DNA of 14,207 nt, taken from an uncultured Collinsella sp. Lineage in GTDB: Bacteria > Actinomycetota > Coriobacteriia > Coriobacteriales > Coriobacteriaceae. Position numbers and translations under genes: made by a program. Positions 1 to 6,695 of the stretch are shown piece by piece (position 1 is the stretch's first letter; every line of letters starts with the position of its first letter). The notes under the pieces were generated by a model, which was not told the origin of the DNA, did not search any database, and worked only from the letters and a program-made list of their open reading frames with translations. The DNA lies in the NCBI GenBank assembly GCA_958407555.1, contig CATYJC010000043.1, forward strand, positions 1 to 14,207, read 5' to 3'.

Positions 1-45
1 GTTCTGAAAAGTAACACCAGGGCGGGCCCGGACGAGAACAACCGA

Positions 46-1074
46 CTACAGGTCGATGTGCGATTCCTTGATCGGAAACGGCTCCGCGAAGTGGCAGGCG
101 CAGCAGTGACCCGGTGCAACTTCCTTAAACTCGGGCAGCTTCTCGGAGCAGATACCCTGAGCGATCGGGCAGCGCGTGTGGAAACGGCAGCCGGTCGGCG
201 GATCCAGCGGCGACGGCGGATCGCCAGCGAGGATGATGCGCTTACGGGTCTTCTGGATATCCGGATCGGGAACCGGCACGGCAGACAGCAGCGACTGCGT
301 GTACGGATGGTGAGGCTCGCTATAGAGCGTCTTCCAGTCCGAAACCTCGACCATCTTACCTAGATACATAACGGCAACGCGATCGGAGATGTGCTGTACG
401 ACGGACAGGTCGTGTGCGATAAACAGATACGCGGTACCGAACTTGTCCTGCAGTTCCTTGAGCAGGTTCAGAACCTGGGCCTGAATGGACACATCCAGAG
501 CGGATACCGGCTCGTCACAGATAATCAGCTTGGGCTTCAGCGCAAAAGCGCGGGCAATACCGACACGCTGACGCTGGCCGCCCGAGAACTCATGCGGATA
601 GCGGTTGATGTGCTCGGGGTTCAGTCCAACGACGTCGAGAAGCTCACGGACGCGCTCAATGCGCTCCTCCTTGGTACCCACACCATGAATGGTCATGGGC
701 TCGGAGACAATCTCGCCGATGGTCATACGAGGGTTGAGCGAAGCATAAGGATCCTGGAAGATAAACTGCATCTCGCGACGCATGTCCTTGATCTCATGCT
801 TGCTCATCTCGGCAACATCTTTGCCCTGGAAAAATACCTTACCGGCAGTCGGCTTGGTCAGACGCATGATAGTGCGGCCCGTGGTGGACTTACCGCAACC
901 AGACTCGCCAACCAGACCAAAGGTCTCGCCAGGATAAATCTCAAAAGAGATGTCGTTTACAGCAGAGACGACGCGCTTGGAAAAACGCTTGGCGAACATG
1001 CCGGACTCTGCGGGGAACTCCTTGGAGAGGTGCTCGACCTTCAGCAGCGGAGTGCGCTCGTTATTGTCTGCCAT
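46..1074 (-). CDS. oppF: Oligopeptide ABC importer ATPase, OppF type
   Basis: This is the second ATPase of the peptide importer; it hydrolyses ATP at the cytoplasmic face to drive uptake through OppB/OppC. In the 342 residues one sees Walker A GESGCGKST (about 56-64), Q-loop Gln107, signature SGGQRQR (164-170), Walker B LIICDEP with Asp187/Glu188, and switch His221. The C-terminal oligopeptide/dipeptide extension has HPYTQSLL and a Cys group (C296, C302, C309, C324, C325, C327) like the one that holds an Fe-S cluster in DppD-type subunits. The ATG follows the oppD stop with no gap (TAA then ATG), and an AAGGGAGG site lies inside the end of oppD, so the two are probably translationally coupled. 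It is the last gene of the opp unit in this window. Dipeptide versus oligopeptide preference cannot be told from the ATPase. Confidence 0.95.
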   Translation of the reverse strand: MADNNERTPLLKVEHLSKEFPAESGMFAKRFSKRVVSAVNDISFEIYPGETFGLVGESGCGKSTTGRTIMRLTKPTAGKVFFQGKDVAEMSKHEIKDMRREMQFIFQDPYASLNPRMTIGEIVSEPMTIHGVGTKEERIERVRELLDVVGLNPEHINRYPHEFSGGQRQRVGIARAFALKPKLIICDEPVSALDVSIQAQVLNLLKELQDKFGTAYLFIAHDLSVVQHISDRVAVMYLGKMVEVSDWKTLYSEPHHPYTQSLLSAVPVPDPDIQKTRKRIILAGDPPSPLDPPTGCRFHTRCPIAQGICSEKLPEFKEVAPGHCCACHFAEPFPIKESHIDL

Positions 1075-2166
1075 TTACGCCTCGCCTCCCTTCTTGGAAT
1101 CCTTGCGCGTACGAGACGTCTCGGGAGCGTTCTTAAGGAACTCGGGGTCACCGGAATAATGGCACGCAGAATAGTGGCCGGACTCGGTGACAACACGCTC
1201 GGGGCGCTGCTTGCGGCACTTATCGGTTGCATAGGGGCAACGAGGCGAGAACACGCAGCCCTCGGGCAGGTTCATGAGCGAAGGCGGGTTGCCGTGAATC
1301 GGCGTAAGCGGCTTCTTCTCATCGATGGCCTGCTCCGGGATGGAGCGGATAAGGCCCCAGGTATAGGGGTGGCGGCTCTCGTAGAAGATTTCCTCAGCAG
1401 TACCGAACTCGACGGGACGGCCGGCGTACATAACCATGATCTTATCGGCCATATCGGCGACGACGCCCAGGTCATGGGTAATCATGATGATGGCGTTGCC
1501 GTTCTTCTCCTGCATTTCCTGCATAAGCTCAATAATCTGAGCCTGAATGGTAACGTCCAGGGCAGTCGTGGGCTCGTCGGCAATCAGAATATCGGGATCG
1601 CAGGCAAGGGCCATGGCAATCATGACGCGCTGACGCATACCGCCAGAGAACTGATGCGGATACTCATTGACGCGCTTCTCGGGCTCGGGAATACCAACGA
1701 GGTCCAAAAGCTCGGTGGCGCGCTTGAGCGCCTCCTGCTTGGAGTAACCACGGTGCAGACGAAGGCCCTCGCCCACCTGCTTACCGATCTTATAGACCGG
1801 GTTCAAGGAGGTCATAGGATCCTGGAAGATCATCGCGATATCATTGCCGCGAATGTGCTGCATCTCTTCCTCGGTCATCTCGAGGATGGAGCGACCGCGA
1901 TAGCGAACGTCACCGCCCTCGATCTTTCCCGGAGGCATCGAGATGAGGCCCATGATGGTCATGGCGGTCACGGACTTACCGGAGCCGGACTCGCCGACGA
2001 CGCCCAGGGTCTCGCCACGATCGAGCGTATAGGACACACCGTCGACAGCGCGAACGACGCCATCCTCGGTATGGAAATACATCTTAAGGTCATCGACCTC
2101 GAGTAGATGCTGGCCCTCGGGAACCGGCTGGTCCTTCAGGTCCACATAGTTCTTGTTCTTCTTCAT
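1075..2166 (-). CDS. oppD: Oligopeptide ABC importer ATPase, OppD type
   Basis: First of the two paired ATPases of the importer, 363 residues. Walker A GESGSGKS (58-65), Gln115 in IFQDP, signature SGGMRQR (174-180), Walker B ILIADEPT with Asp197/Glu198, and switch His231 are all intact. The C-terminal part has HPYTWGLI and GCVFSPRCPYATDKC, giving cysteines 304, 310, 317 and 335. This pattern matches the Fe-S-binding C-terminus known in DppD/OppD-like proteins. The start is separated from the oppC stop by two bases. GAAGGAC is about ten bases before the ATG, overlapping the end of oppC, which indicates coupled translation. A lysine-rich tail (RTRKDSKKGGEA) follows the conserved part. The D name rather than F rests on gene order and the GGMRQR signature. 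Confidence 0.95.
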   Translation of the reverse strand: MKKNKNYVDLKDQPVPEGQHLLEVDDLKMYFHTEDGVVRAVDGVSYTLDRGETLGVVGESGSGKSVTAMTIMGLISMPPGKIEGGDVRYRGRSILEMTEEEMQHIRGNDIAMIFQDPMTSLNPVYKIGKQVGEGLRLHRGYSKQEALKRATELLDLVGIPEPEKRVNEYPHQFSGGMRQRVMIAMALACDPDILIADEPTTALDVTIQAQIIELMQEMQEKNGNAIIMITHDLGVVADMADKIMVMYAGRPVEFGTAEEIFYESRHPYTWGLIRSIPEQAIDEKKPLTPIHGNPPSLMNLPEGCVFSPRCPYATDKCRKQRPERVVTESGHYSACHYSGDPEFLKNAPETSRTRKDSKKGGEA

Positions 2167-2168
2167 CC

Positions 2169-3104
2169 TTATGCGTCCTTCATCTTGACGTCGAGGGCGT
2201 CGCGCAGACCGTCACCCAGCAGGGTGAAGGCGAGCACCGTCGAGAGAATTGCCAGACCGGGCATGATCATCATCCAGGGAGCAGTCAGAAGATACTGCTG
2301 ACCGTCCTGAATCATGGAGCCCCACGAAGGCGTAGGCGGAATAACGCCCATGCCGAGGAAGGACAGAGCGGACTCGGTCAAAATGGCACCACCAATGTTC
2401 ATGGTCGCGTAGACCACGATGGAGGCGACGGAGTTCGGGAAGATGTGACGCATGACGATGCGGGCATCGGATGCACCCATCGCGCGCGCAGCGTCAACAT
2501 AGTCGTTTTCCTTGACCGTCAAGATTGCAGAGCGGAAGACGCGCGCAATCGAAGGCCAGCCGAGAATACCGATGGCGATGAAGACGTTCTGAAGACCACG
2601 GCCGATAACGGCGATCATGGCGACGACGAACAGCACGTACGGGAACGCCAGGAAGATATCCGCACAGCGCATGATGATCGTATCCCAGATGCCGCCGTAG
2701 AAACCGGCCAGGGCGCCCATGACCAGACCGATCAACGTGGAAATGGCGGTGGCCATAATGCCGACGGACAGCGAAACGCGTGCACCGTAGATAACACGGA
2801 CGAGAATGTCACGACCAAGGGCATCGGTGCCAAACGGGTGCTCGGCACACGGAGCCAGCAGCGATGTCTCGGCCATGGTGGTCGAATCGGAAGCCGTCGG
2901 CGAACCGAGCCAGGGCTTCGCCCACAGATCGGCAGTCAGCGCAACCACAACGACGATGATGATCCAGCAGACACCGATAACGGCGAGCTTGTTCTTACGA
3001 AGACGCTTAAAAGCGTCGCCCCACAGCGTGCGGGACTTGGCGGGAGCAGATGCGGCCTTGGTGGCGGTAGCCTGCTCCTGAGACTGAGAATCAGTTTCCT
3101 GCAT
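2169..3104 (-). CDS. oppC: Oligopeptide ABC importer permease, OppC type
   Basis: Inner-membrane permease of 311 residues that forms the transport channel with OppB. A polar 25-residue N-terminal tail precedes a first membrane segment at about 41-58. A large external loop contains the OppC/DppC hallmark HPFGTDALGRD (89-99). Further membrane helices follow at about 110-135, 150-170, 220-245 and 280-297. The EAA loop that contacts the ATPases is DYVDAARAMGASD (from 201), and the protein ends with the usual LLGDGLRDALD block. AAGGGAGG lies eight bases before the ATG, in the 14-base gap after the oppB stop (3119). This is the normal OppC/DppC length and no defects are seen. Confidence 0.95.
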   Translation of the reverse strand: MQETDSQSQEQATATKAASAPAKSRTLWGDAFKRLRKNKLAVIGVCWIIIVVVVALTADLWAKPWLGSPTASDSTTMAETSLLAPCAEHPFGTDALGRDILVRVIYGARVSLSVGIMATAISTLIGLVMGALAGFYGGIWDTIIMRCADIFLAFPYVLFVVAMIAVIGRGLQNVFIAIGILGWPSIARVFRSAILTVKENDYVDAARAMGASDARIVMRHIFPNSVASIVVYATMNIGGAILTESALSFLGMGVIPPTPSWGSMIQDGQQYLLTAPWMMIMPGLAILSTVLAFTLLGDGLRDALDVKMKDA

Positions 3105-3118
3105 GAGACGTACCTCCC

Positions 3119-4156
3119 TTAGGCCTTATCCGACGGACCGCCAAGGCGGATGCGCGGGTCGAGGAATGCATAGCTAATGTCGACGAGCAGGTTGATCACC
3201 ATGACGACGACGACGATGAGCGTAACGCCGCCCATAACGATGGGCCAGTCACGCATGCTAATGGCGCGATAGACCTCATAGCCGATACCGGGCCAGTTGA
3301 AGACCGTCTCGGTCAGGATGGCGCCCGAAAGCATGCCACCAAAGTCGACACCAATATAGGTAACGACGGGGATGAGTGCATTCTTAAGCGCATGCTTGAT
3401 GATGATCGCGCGATTGGAGAGACCCTTGGCTTTTGCCGTACGGATGTAATCCTGGTTCATGACGTCAAGCAACTGCGAGCGCATAATGCGAGCAGCATAA
3501 GCGGTCGAAACCGAAGCCAGCGTAATGGTCGGGAGCACATAGTGCATCCAATCCTGATACTGAGAGCTGGCACCGCCGGCACCCGAGATCGGCATGGAGA
3601 ATGCACCGCCCGTGGCGTCCTTGAGGATGACGCCAAAGAACAGCTGCAGCAACATACCGAGCCAGAAGGCCGGGACGGCAACGAGGATCGACGTGGTGAG
3701 CGTTACCAAAATATCCCAGAAGGAATAACGCTTAACCGCCGAAATGATACCCGCACCGATACCCATGATTGCCTCGAGCACGATGGCGCACGCGGCAAGT
3801 TTGACCGTATACGGATACTTCTGGGCAAAGATTTCCGTAACCGGCAGCTTGCGCTGATACGAATTGCCCAGATCGCCATGAAGCAGGCCGTTCATGTAAT
3901 ACAAGTAACGGTCCACGAGCGACGTTTGAACGGGGTCGCCGTTCTCGTCAAGAATCGCGTTGCCGTCCTCGTCCGACTGGACCAGGTGATAGCGGACGCG
4001 AAGCTGAAGCTCCACCTCGGGGGACAGAGCCTTGTCTCCACCGATCAGCTTGATCGGATCTCCCGGCACGATATTCTGGAGGGCGAACAGAATCAGCGTG
4101 ACGCCCAAAAACACCGGGATGAACTGAAGCACACGTTTAACGATGTACTTACCCAT
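3119..4156 (-). CDS. oppB: Oligopeptide ABC importer permease, OppB type
   Basis: Partner membrane permease of 345 residues. The N-terminus MGKYIVKRVLQFIPVFLGVT followed by NIVPGDP is typical of the DppB/OppB family. Membrane segments are visible at about 10-30, 117-140, 148-178, 205-222, 261-285 and 307-330. The EAA loop is DYIRTAKAKGLSNRAIIIKH (236-255), followed by ETVFNWPGIGYEVYRAI and a C-terminal FLDPRIRLGG. An acidic stretch near 61-75 (SDEDGNAILDENGDP) lies in the first external loop and makes it somewhat long for the family. The ATG has AGGGGAG four bases upstream. The gap of 156 bases after oppA carries a hairpin, so oppB-F may be expressed at a lower level than oppA. Confidence 0.95.
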   Translation of the reverse strand: MGKYIVKRVLQFIPVFLGVTLILFALQNIVPGDPIKLIGGDKALSPEVELQLRVRYHLVQSDEDGNAILDENGDPVQTSLVDRYLYYMNGLLHGDLGNSYQRKLPVTEIFAQKYPYTVKLAACAIVLEAIMGIGAGIISAVKRYSFWDILVTLTTSILVAVPAFWLGMLLQLFFGVILKDATGGAFSMPISGAGGASSQYQDWMHYVLPTITLASVSTAYAARIMRSQLLDVMNQDYIRTAKAKGLSNRAIIIKHALKNALIPVVTYIGVDFGGMLSGAILTETVFNWPGIGYEVYRAISMRDWPIVMGGVTLIVVVVMVINLLVDISYAFLDPRIRLGGPSDKA

Positions 4157-4183
4157 ACCACTCCCCTATCTAGGGATTAACCT

Positions 4184-4216
4184 AAATGGGATGCCGATCG
4201 CCAGACCGGCATCCCA
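4184..4216 (-). terminator. Hairpin between oppA and oppB, probable leaky terminator or mRNA end
   Basis: Positions 4187-4196 (TGGGATGCCG) and 4207-4216 form a perfect 10-bp stem with a 10-base loop. On the minus strand it is followed by only TTT, then AGG, so the U-run is short. It lies between the oppA stop (4313) and the oppB start (4156). In opp operons such an element is known to lower expression of permease genes relative to the binding protein, by partial termination or by stopping 3' decay. Which of these applies is inference. Confidence 0.7.
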
Positions 4217-4312
4217 AAATTACCATCAGCCAGTTTACCCCAGGTTAGGGGGAACTGTATGTTTCCCATGAGGTCTACGTAAATACTTGACCCTCACGGA
4301 AGCTGCAAACTC

Positions 4313-5989
4313 TTAGGCGAGCTCGGCGGTACCCAGCTCGGCGTGCTTCTGCGGATCGACATAGAGGTGCTTGATGCGATCGGAGCCGGCGATGGTGTGC
4401 GTGTAGAACATCACCGGGATGACCGGGCAGTCGGCAGCGACCATTGCGTCGGCCTCCTGCATCTTAGCGACGCGCTCTTCGTCGTCAACCGTGGTACGGG
4501 CCTCGTCGACCTTGGCGTCGAACTCGGGGTTGTTGTAACCAGAGCGGTTGTCGCCACCGAGGGAGTCGGAGTGGAACAGCGGATACAGGAAGTTGTCCAT
4601 GATCGGGTAGTCGGCAACCCAGCCCAGACGACCGAACTGATAGTTGAAGTTCTGGTACTGCTCGAGCAGCGCAGACCACTCAGGAGTATCGGAGACGGCG
4701 GTAACGCCGACCTTGGCGAGGTCGCCGATGATGGACTCCATGATCTCCTTGTGGCCACCGTCCTGGTTGTAGGAAAGGGTCACGTTAATGCCACGATCGC
4801 CGTTAGCGTCAGCGGGAGCAACCTTGTCGAGGTACTCGTTAGCCTTGTCGACGTCGTAGGCGCAGAACTCCCATGCGCCCTCCTTGTAGCCATCGATGCC
4901 CGGAGGAACAATGCCGTCGGCGGGGGTACGGGTACCCTTGAAGATGGTCTTGCAGATGGCCTCGCGGTTGATGGCCAGGGAGATGCCCCTGCGCAGGTCG
5001 GCGTTGTTGAACGGCTCGGCCGTGGTGTTGCAGGTCAGGTAGTAGGTGGAAGGCTCGGAGCCGAGCAGCATGCGCTCGCCGTCACCCATGGTGTAGCCAT
5101 CCTTGGACTCGCCGCGATCCTTCTTGGCGGCATCGATCTGAGCAACGGGAACGTCGCAGACATCGAGGTTACCGGCCTGGAACTCCTTGTAAGCGGTCTC
5201 CATGTCCTTGATGACCTGGAAGTGGACGCCAGCGATTTTGGCCTTGTCGCCATAGTAATCGTCAAACTTCTTGACGTTAATCTCCTGGCCATCCTCCCAC
5301 TTACCGTCCATCATGAACGGACCGTTGCCGATCGGGGCAAGGTAGAAGCTCTTGGCATCGGACTCGGCGCACTCGGGAACCGGGGACAGAGCCGGATGAG
5401 AGGCGACAAAGGGGAAGTCGGCGTAAGCGGAAGCCAGCTTGACGACGAGGGTCTCATCATCGGGGCAAGTGACGCCGGTCAGCTCGGTAGCGTTACCAGC
5501 AACCAGATCGTCGTAGCCCTCGACCATGGAAAGGTGATAGGAGACCTCGGAAGGACCATACTCTTTAGCGATAGCAGACTTAGGATTGACCAGACGCTCC
5601 CAACCGAGCTTAAAGGACTTGGAGGTAACGTCGTCACCGTTGTGGAACTTGGCCTTCTTGATCTTGAAGGTAAACTCGGTGGCGTCGTCGTTGGCCTCAA
5701 AGGACTCGCAAGCCAGCGGAACGATCTCGCCCTTCTCGGCGTCATAAGCGGTAAGAGCGTCAAAGAGCTGGTACTCGACCTGAGTGCCCTGGTCTTCCTG
5801 GACATTGTAGGGGTCGATGCAGACCGGGTTGTTGATGTAGAAGTTCAGCTTCGAACCGGACTCAGAACCGGAAGCGTCGCCGCCCTTCTTGCCACATGCG
5901 GCAAGAAAAGCCATGGAGCTCGCAGCAAGGGTACCGCCGACAAAGGCGCGACGACCCATAACGGGCTGGTGGAACATAGAATCAGCCAT
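4313..5989 (-). CDS. oppA: Oligopeptide ABC importer substrate-binding lipoprotein, OppA type
   Basis: Extracytoplasmic peptide-binding protein (SBP_bac_5 family) that delivers peptides to OppBC. The chosen ATG has AAGGAGG five bases upstream and gives 558 residues; an in-frame ATG at 6037 has no ribosome binding site. The N-terminus has Arg13-Arg14 in GRRAFVGG, a hydrophobic stretch, and lipobox LAAC with Cys32, so the mature protein is a membrane-anchored lipoprotein. A Gly/Ser linker (GGDASGSESGSK) follows. Family hallmarks are LAPIGNGPFMM, the region AINREAICKTIF with TPADGIVPPGI, and GWVADYPIMDNFLYPLFHS. It leads the oppABCDF unit. The acidic composition is usual for secreted binding proteins. 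The ligand cannot be predicted; members of this family also bind dipeptides, nickel or heme. Confidence 0.94.
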   Translation of the reverse strand: MADSMFHQPVMGRRAFVGGTLAASSMAFLAACGKKGGDASGSESGSKLNFYINNPVCIDPYNVQEDQGTQVEYQLFDALTAYDAEKGEIVPLACESFEANDDATEFTFKIKKAKFHNGDDVTSKSFKLGWERLVNPKSAIAKEYGPSEVSYHLSMVEGYDDLVAGNATELTGVTCPDDETLVVKLASAYADFPFVASHPALSPVPECAESDAKSFYLAPIGNGPFMMDGKWEDGQEINVKKFDDYYGDKAKIAGVHFQVIKDMETAYKEFQAGNLDVCDVPVAQIDAAKKDRGESKDGYTMGDGERMLLGSEPSTYYLTCNTTAEPFNNADLRRGISLAINREAICKTIFKGTRTPADGIVPPGIDGYKEGAWEFCAYDVDKANEYLDKVAPADANGDRGINVTLSYNQDGGHKEIMESIIGDLAKVGVTAVSDTPEWSALLEQYQNFNYQFGRLGWVADYPIMDNFLYPLFHSDSLGGDNRSGYNNPEFDAKVDEARTTVDDEERVAKMQEADAMVAADCPVIPVMFYTHTIAGSDRIKHLYVDPQKHAELGTAELA

Positions 5990-6130
5990 GCCATCCTCCT
6001 TATGAGATAGGACAAAGAAATGTTCAGTCGGACACATGTCGAGACAATCCGATCCGAACCATCAAAACGCCGCCCGTTGCTATGGCTGGATATGCACAAC
6101 GAACCAACGTTTCGCAATACAGTAGCGCAT

Positions 6131-6229
6131 TTTATACACGATTTGGGGCTAATTCCGGTCAACGGTCGAGAATTTCTTTAGTTGGGCGAAGTATGTGGGG
6201 ATATTTTGGCTCTGTTACAAATATGTAAA
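6131..6229 (-). promoter_or_regulatory. Candidate promoter region of oppA
   Basis: The 293 bases between oppA and secG contain no gene. After the secG terminator, two weak sigma-A-like pairs are visible on the minus strand. One is TTTACA (6224-6229) with a 17-base gap to AAATAT (6201-6206). The other is TTGACC (6157-6162) with a 20-base gap to TATAAA (6131-6136). A TTACA/TGTAA dyad with a 4-base centre (6215-6228) overlaps the first. The terminator just upstream makes an independent oppA promoter necessary, but neither pair is good enough to choose. The 5' untranslated leader would be about 130 bases or more. Confidence 0.4.
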
Positions 6230-6260
6230 CAAAAAGGGTCCCGCACTGCGGAACCCTTTT
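6230..6260 (-). terminator. Rho-independent terminator after secG
   Basis: The arms AAAAGGGT (6232-6239) and its complement (6253-6260) enclose a second stem CCGC/GCGG (6241-6244 with 6248-6251) and a 3-base loop, with one mismatch between the two parts. On the minus strand the tail reads TTTTTGTTT. It begins 22 bases after the secG stop. The A/T flanks are symmetrical, so it could also work on the other strand, where no gene is seen. Confidence 0.88.
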
Positions 6261-6282
6261 CAAGTATTTATACGGCTCGTGC

Positions 6283-6537
6283 TTAGTAGCCGACGATACC
6301 CTGCGGGAAGAAGAACATGCACAGGACGACACACACGGCAAAAACGACGGCCATAATTACCGTCAGGCGATCGAGGTTCTGCTCCATGACGCCCGTGGCA
6401 GAGCTGGAGTTATACAGCGAGCTGGCGATCATATCCGAAACGCCGGTGCCCTTACCGGAATGCATCAGGACGAGAATCGTCAGCGCCACGGCAGAGACAG
6501 CCCAAACGACAAACAGAAGAATCTGGAACGGACCCAT
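6283..6537 (-). CDS. secG: Preprotein translocase subunit SecG
   Basis: Small membrane subunit of the SecYEG channel that assists SecA-driven protein export. It has 84 residues, normal for Gram-positive SecG. A first membrane segment lies at about 5-25 and a second at about 58-77. Between them is the conserved polar loop LMHSGKGTGVSDM (24-36), with a Ser/Asn-rich stretch, then EQNLDRLT leading into helix two. The ATG has TAAGGAG seven bases upstream. It is bounded by the gpmI terminator on one side and its own terminator on the other, so it is probably a single-gene unit. secG next to tpi is a common arrangement in actinobacteria and Firmicutes; here gpmI lies between them. Confidence 0.93.
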   Translation of the reverse strand: MGPFQILLFVVWAVSAVALTILVLMHSGKGTGVSDMIASSLYNSSSATGVMEQNLDRLTVIMAVVFAVCVVLCMFFFPQGIVGY

Positions 6538-6573
6538 AGATAAGCTCCTTAATAGAACAATTCAAACTCCAGT

Positions 6574-6582
6574 ACTGTACCA
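6574..6582 (-). promoter_or_regulatory. Possible extended -10 element of secG
   Basis: On the minus strand TGGTACAGT gives a TG-n extended -10 followed by TACAGT (6574-6579), about 37 bases before the secG ATG. No good -35 box is seen at 16-18 bases. A promoter is expected here because a strong terminator lies at 6635-6670, but this exact site is a guess. Confidence 0.3.
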
Positions 6583-6632
6583 CAACCCTCAGCACTCCCC
6601 CATCAGCCATTTGGTGACGAGGTAGAAATAGC

Positions 6633-6670
6633 GCAAAAAAGAGGGTTGTCCGGTTGTGGACAACCCCCTT
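6633..6670 (-). terminator. Rho-independent terminator after gpmI
   Basis: A perfect 9-bp stem GGGTTGTCC (6643-6651) pairs with 6658-6666 around a 6-base loop. It can extend by three further pairs past one mismatch. On the minus strand the stem is followed by TCTTTTTT. It starts about 26 bases after the gpmI stop and closes the glycolytic cluster. Confidence 0.93.
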
Positions 6671-6695
6671 ACTAGAAAACGGTATTTGTTTTCTA

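Noticed and set aside
1..45. Terminator after oppF
   Set aside because: Only a weak 5-bp stem with a G-U pair and a broken U-run (TGTTACTTTT) is visible. The window ends, so it cannot be judged.
391..2106. 571-codon plus-strand open frame over oppF/oppD
   Set aside because: It is in codon register with strong minus-strand ATPase genes, its protein has no recognisable domain, and it spans two genes. It is explained by avoidance of TTA, CTA and TCA in the real genes.
4343..6010. 555-codon plus-strand open frame over oppA
   Set aside because: Same register effect. The low-complexity Val/Leu/Gly/Asp composition is a mirror of oppA, and there is no ribosome binding site or domain.
5990..6037. 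Upstream start for oppA giving 16 extra residues
   Set aside because: No ribosome binding site at 6037. The extension is polar and would precede the signal peptide, while the ATG at 5989 has a perfect AAGGAGG.
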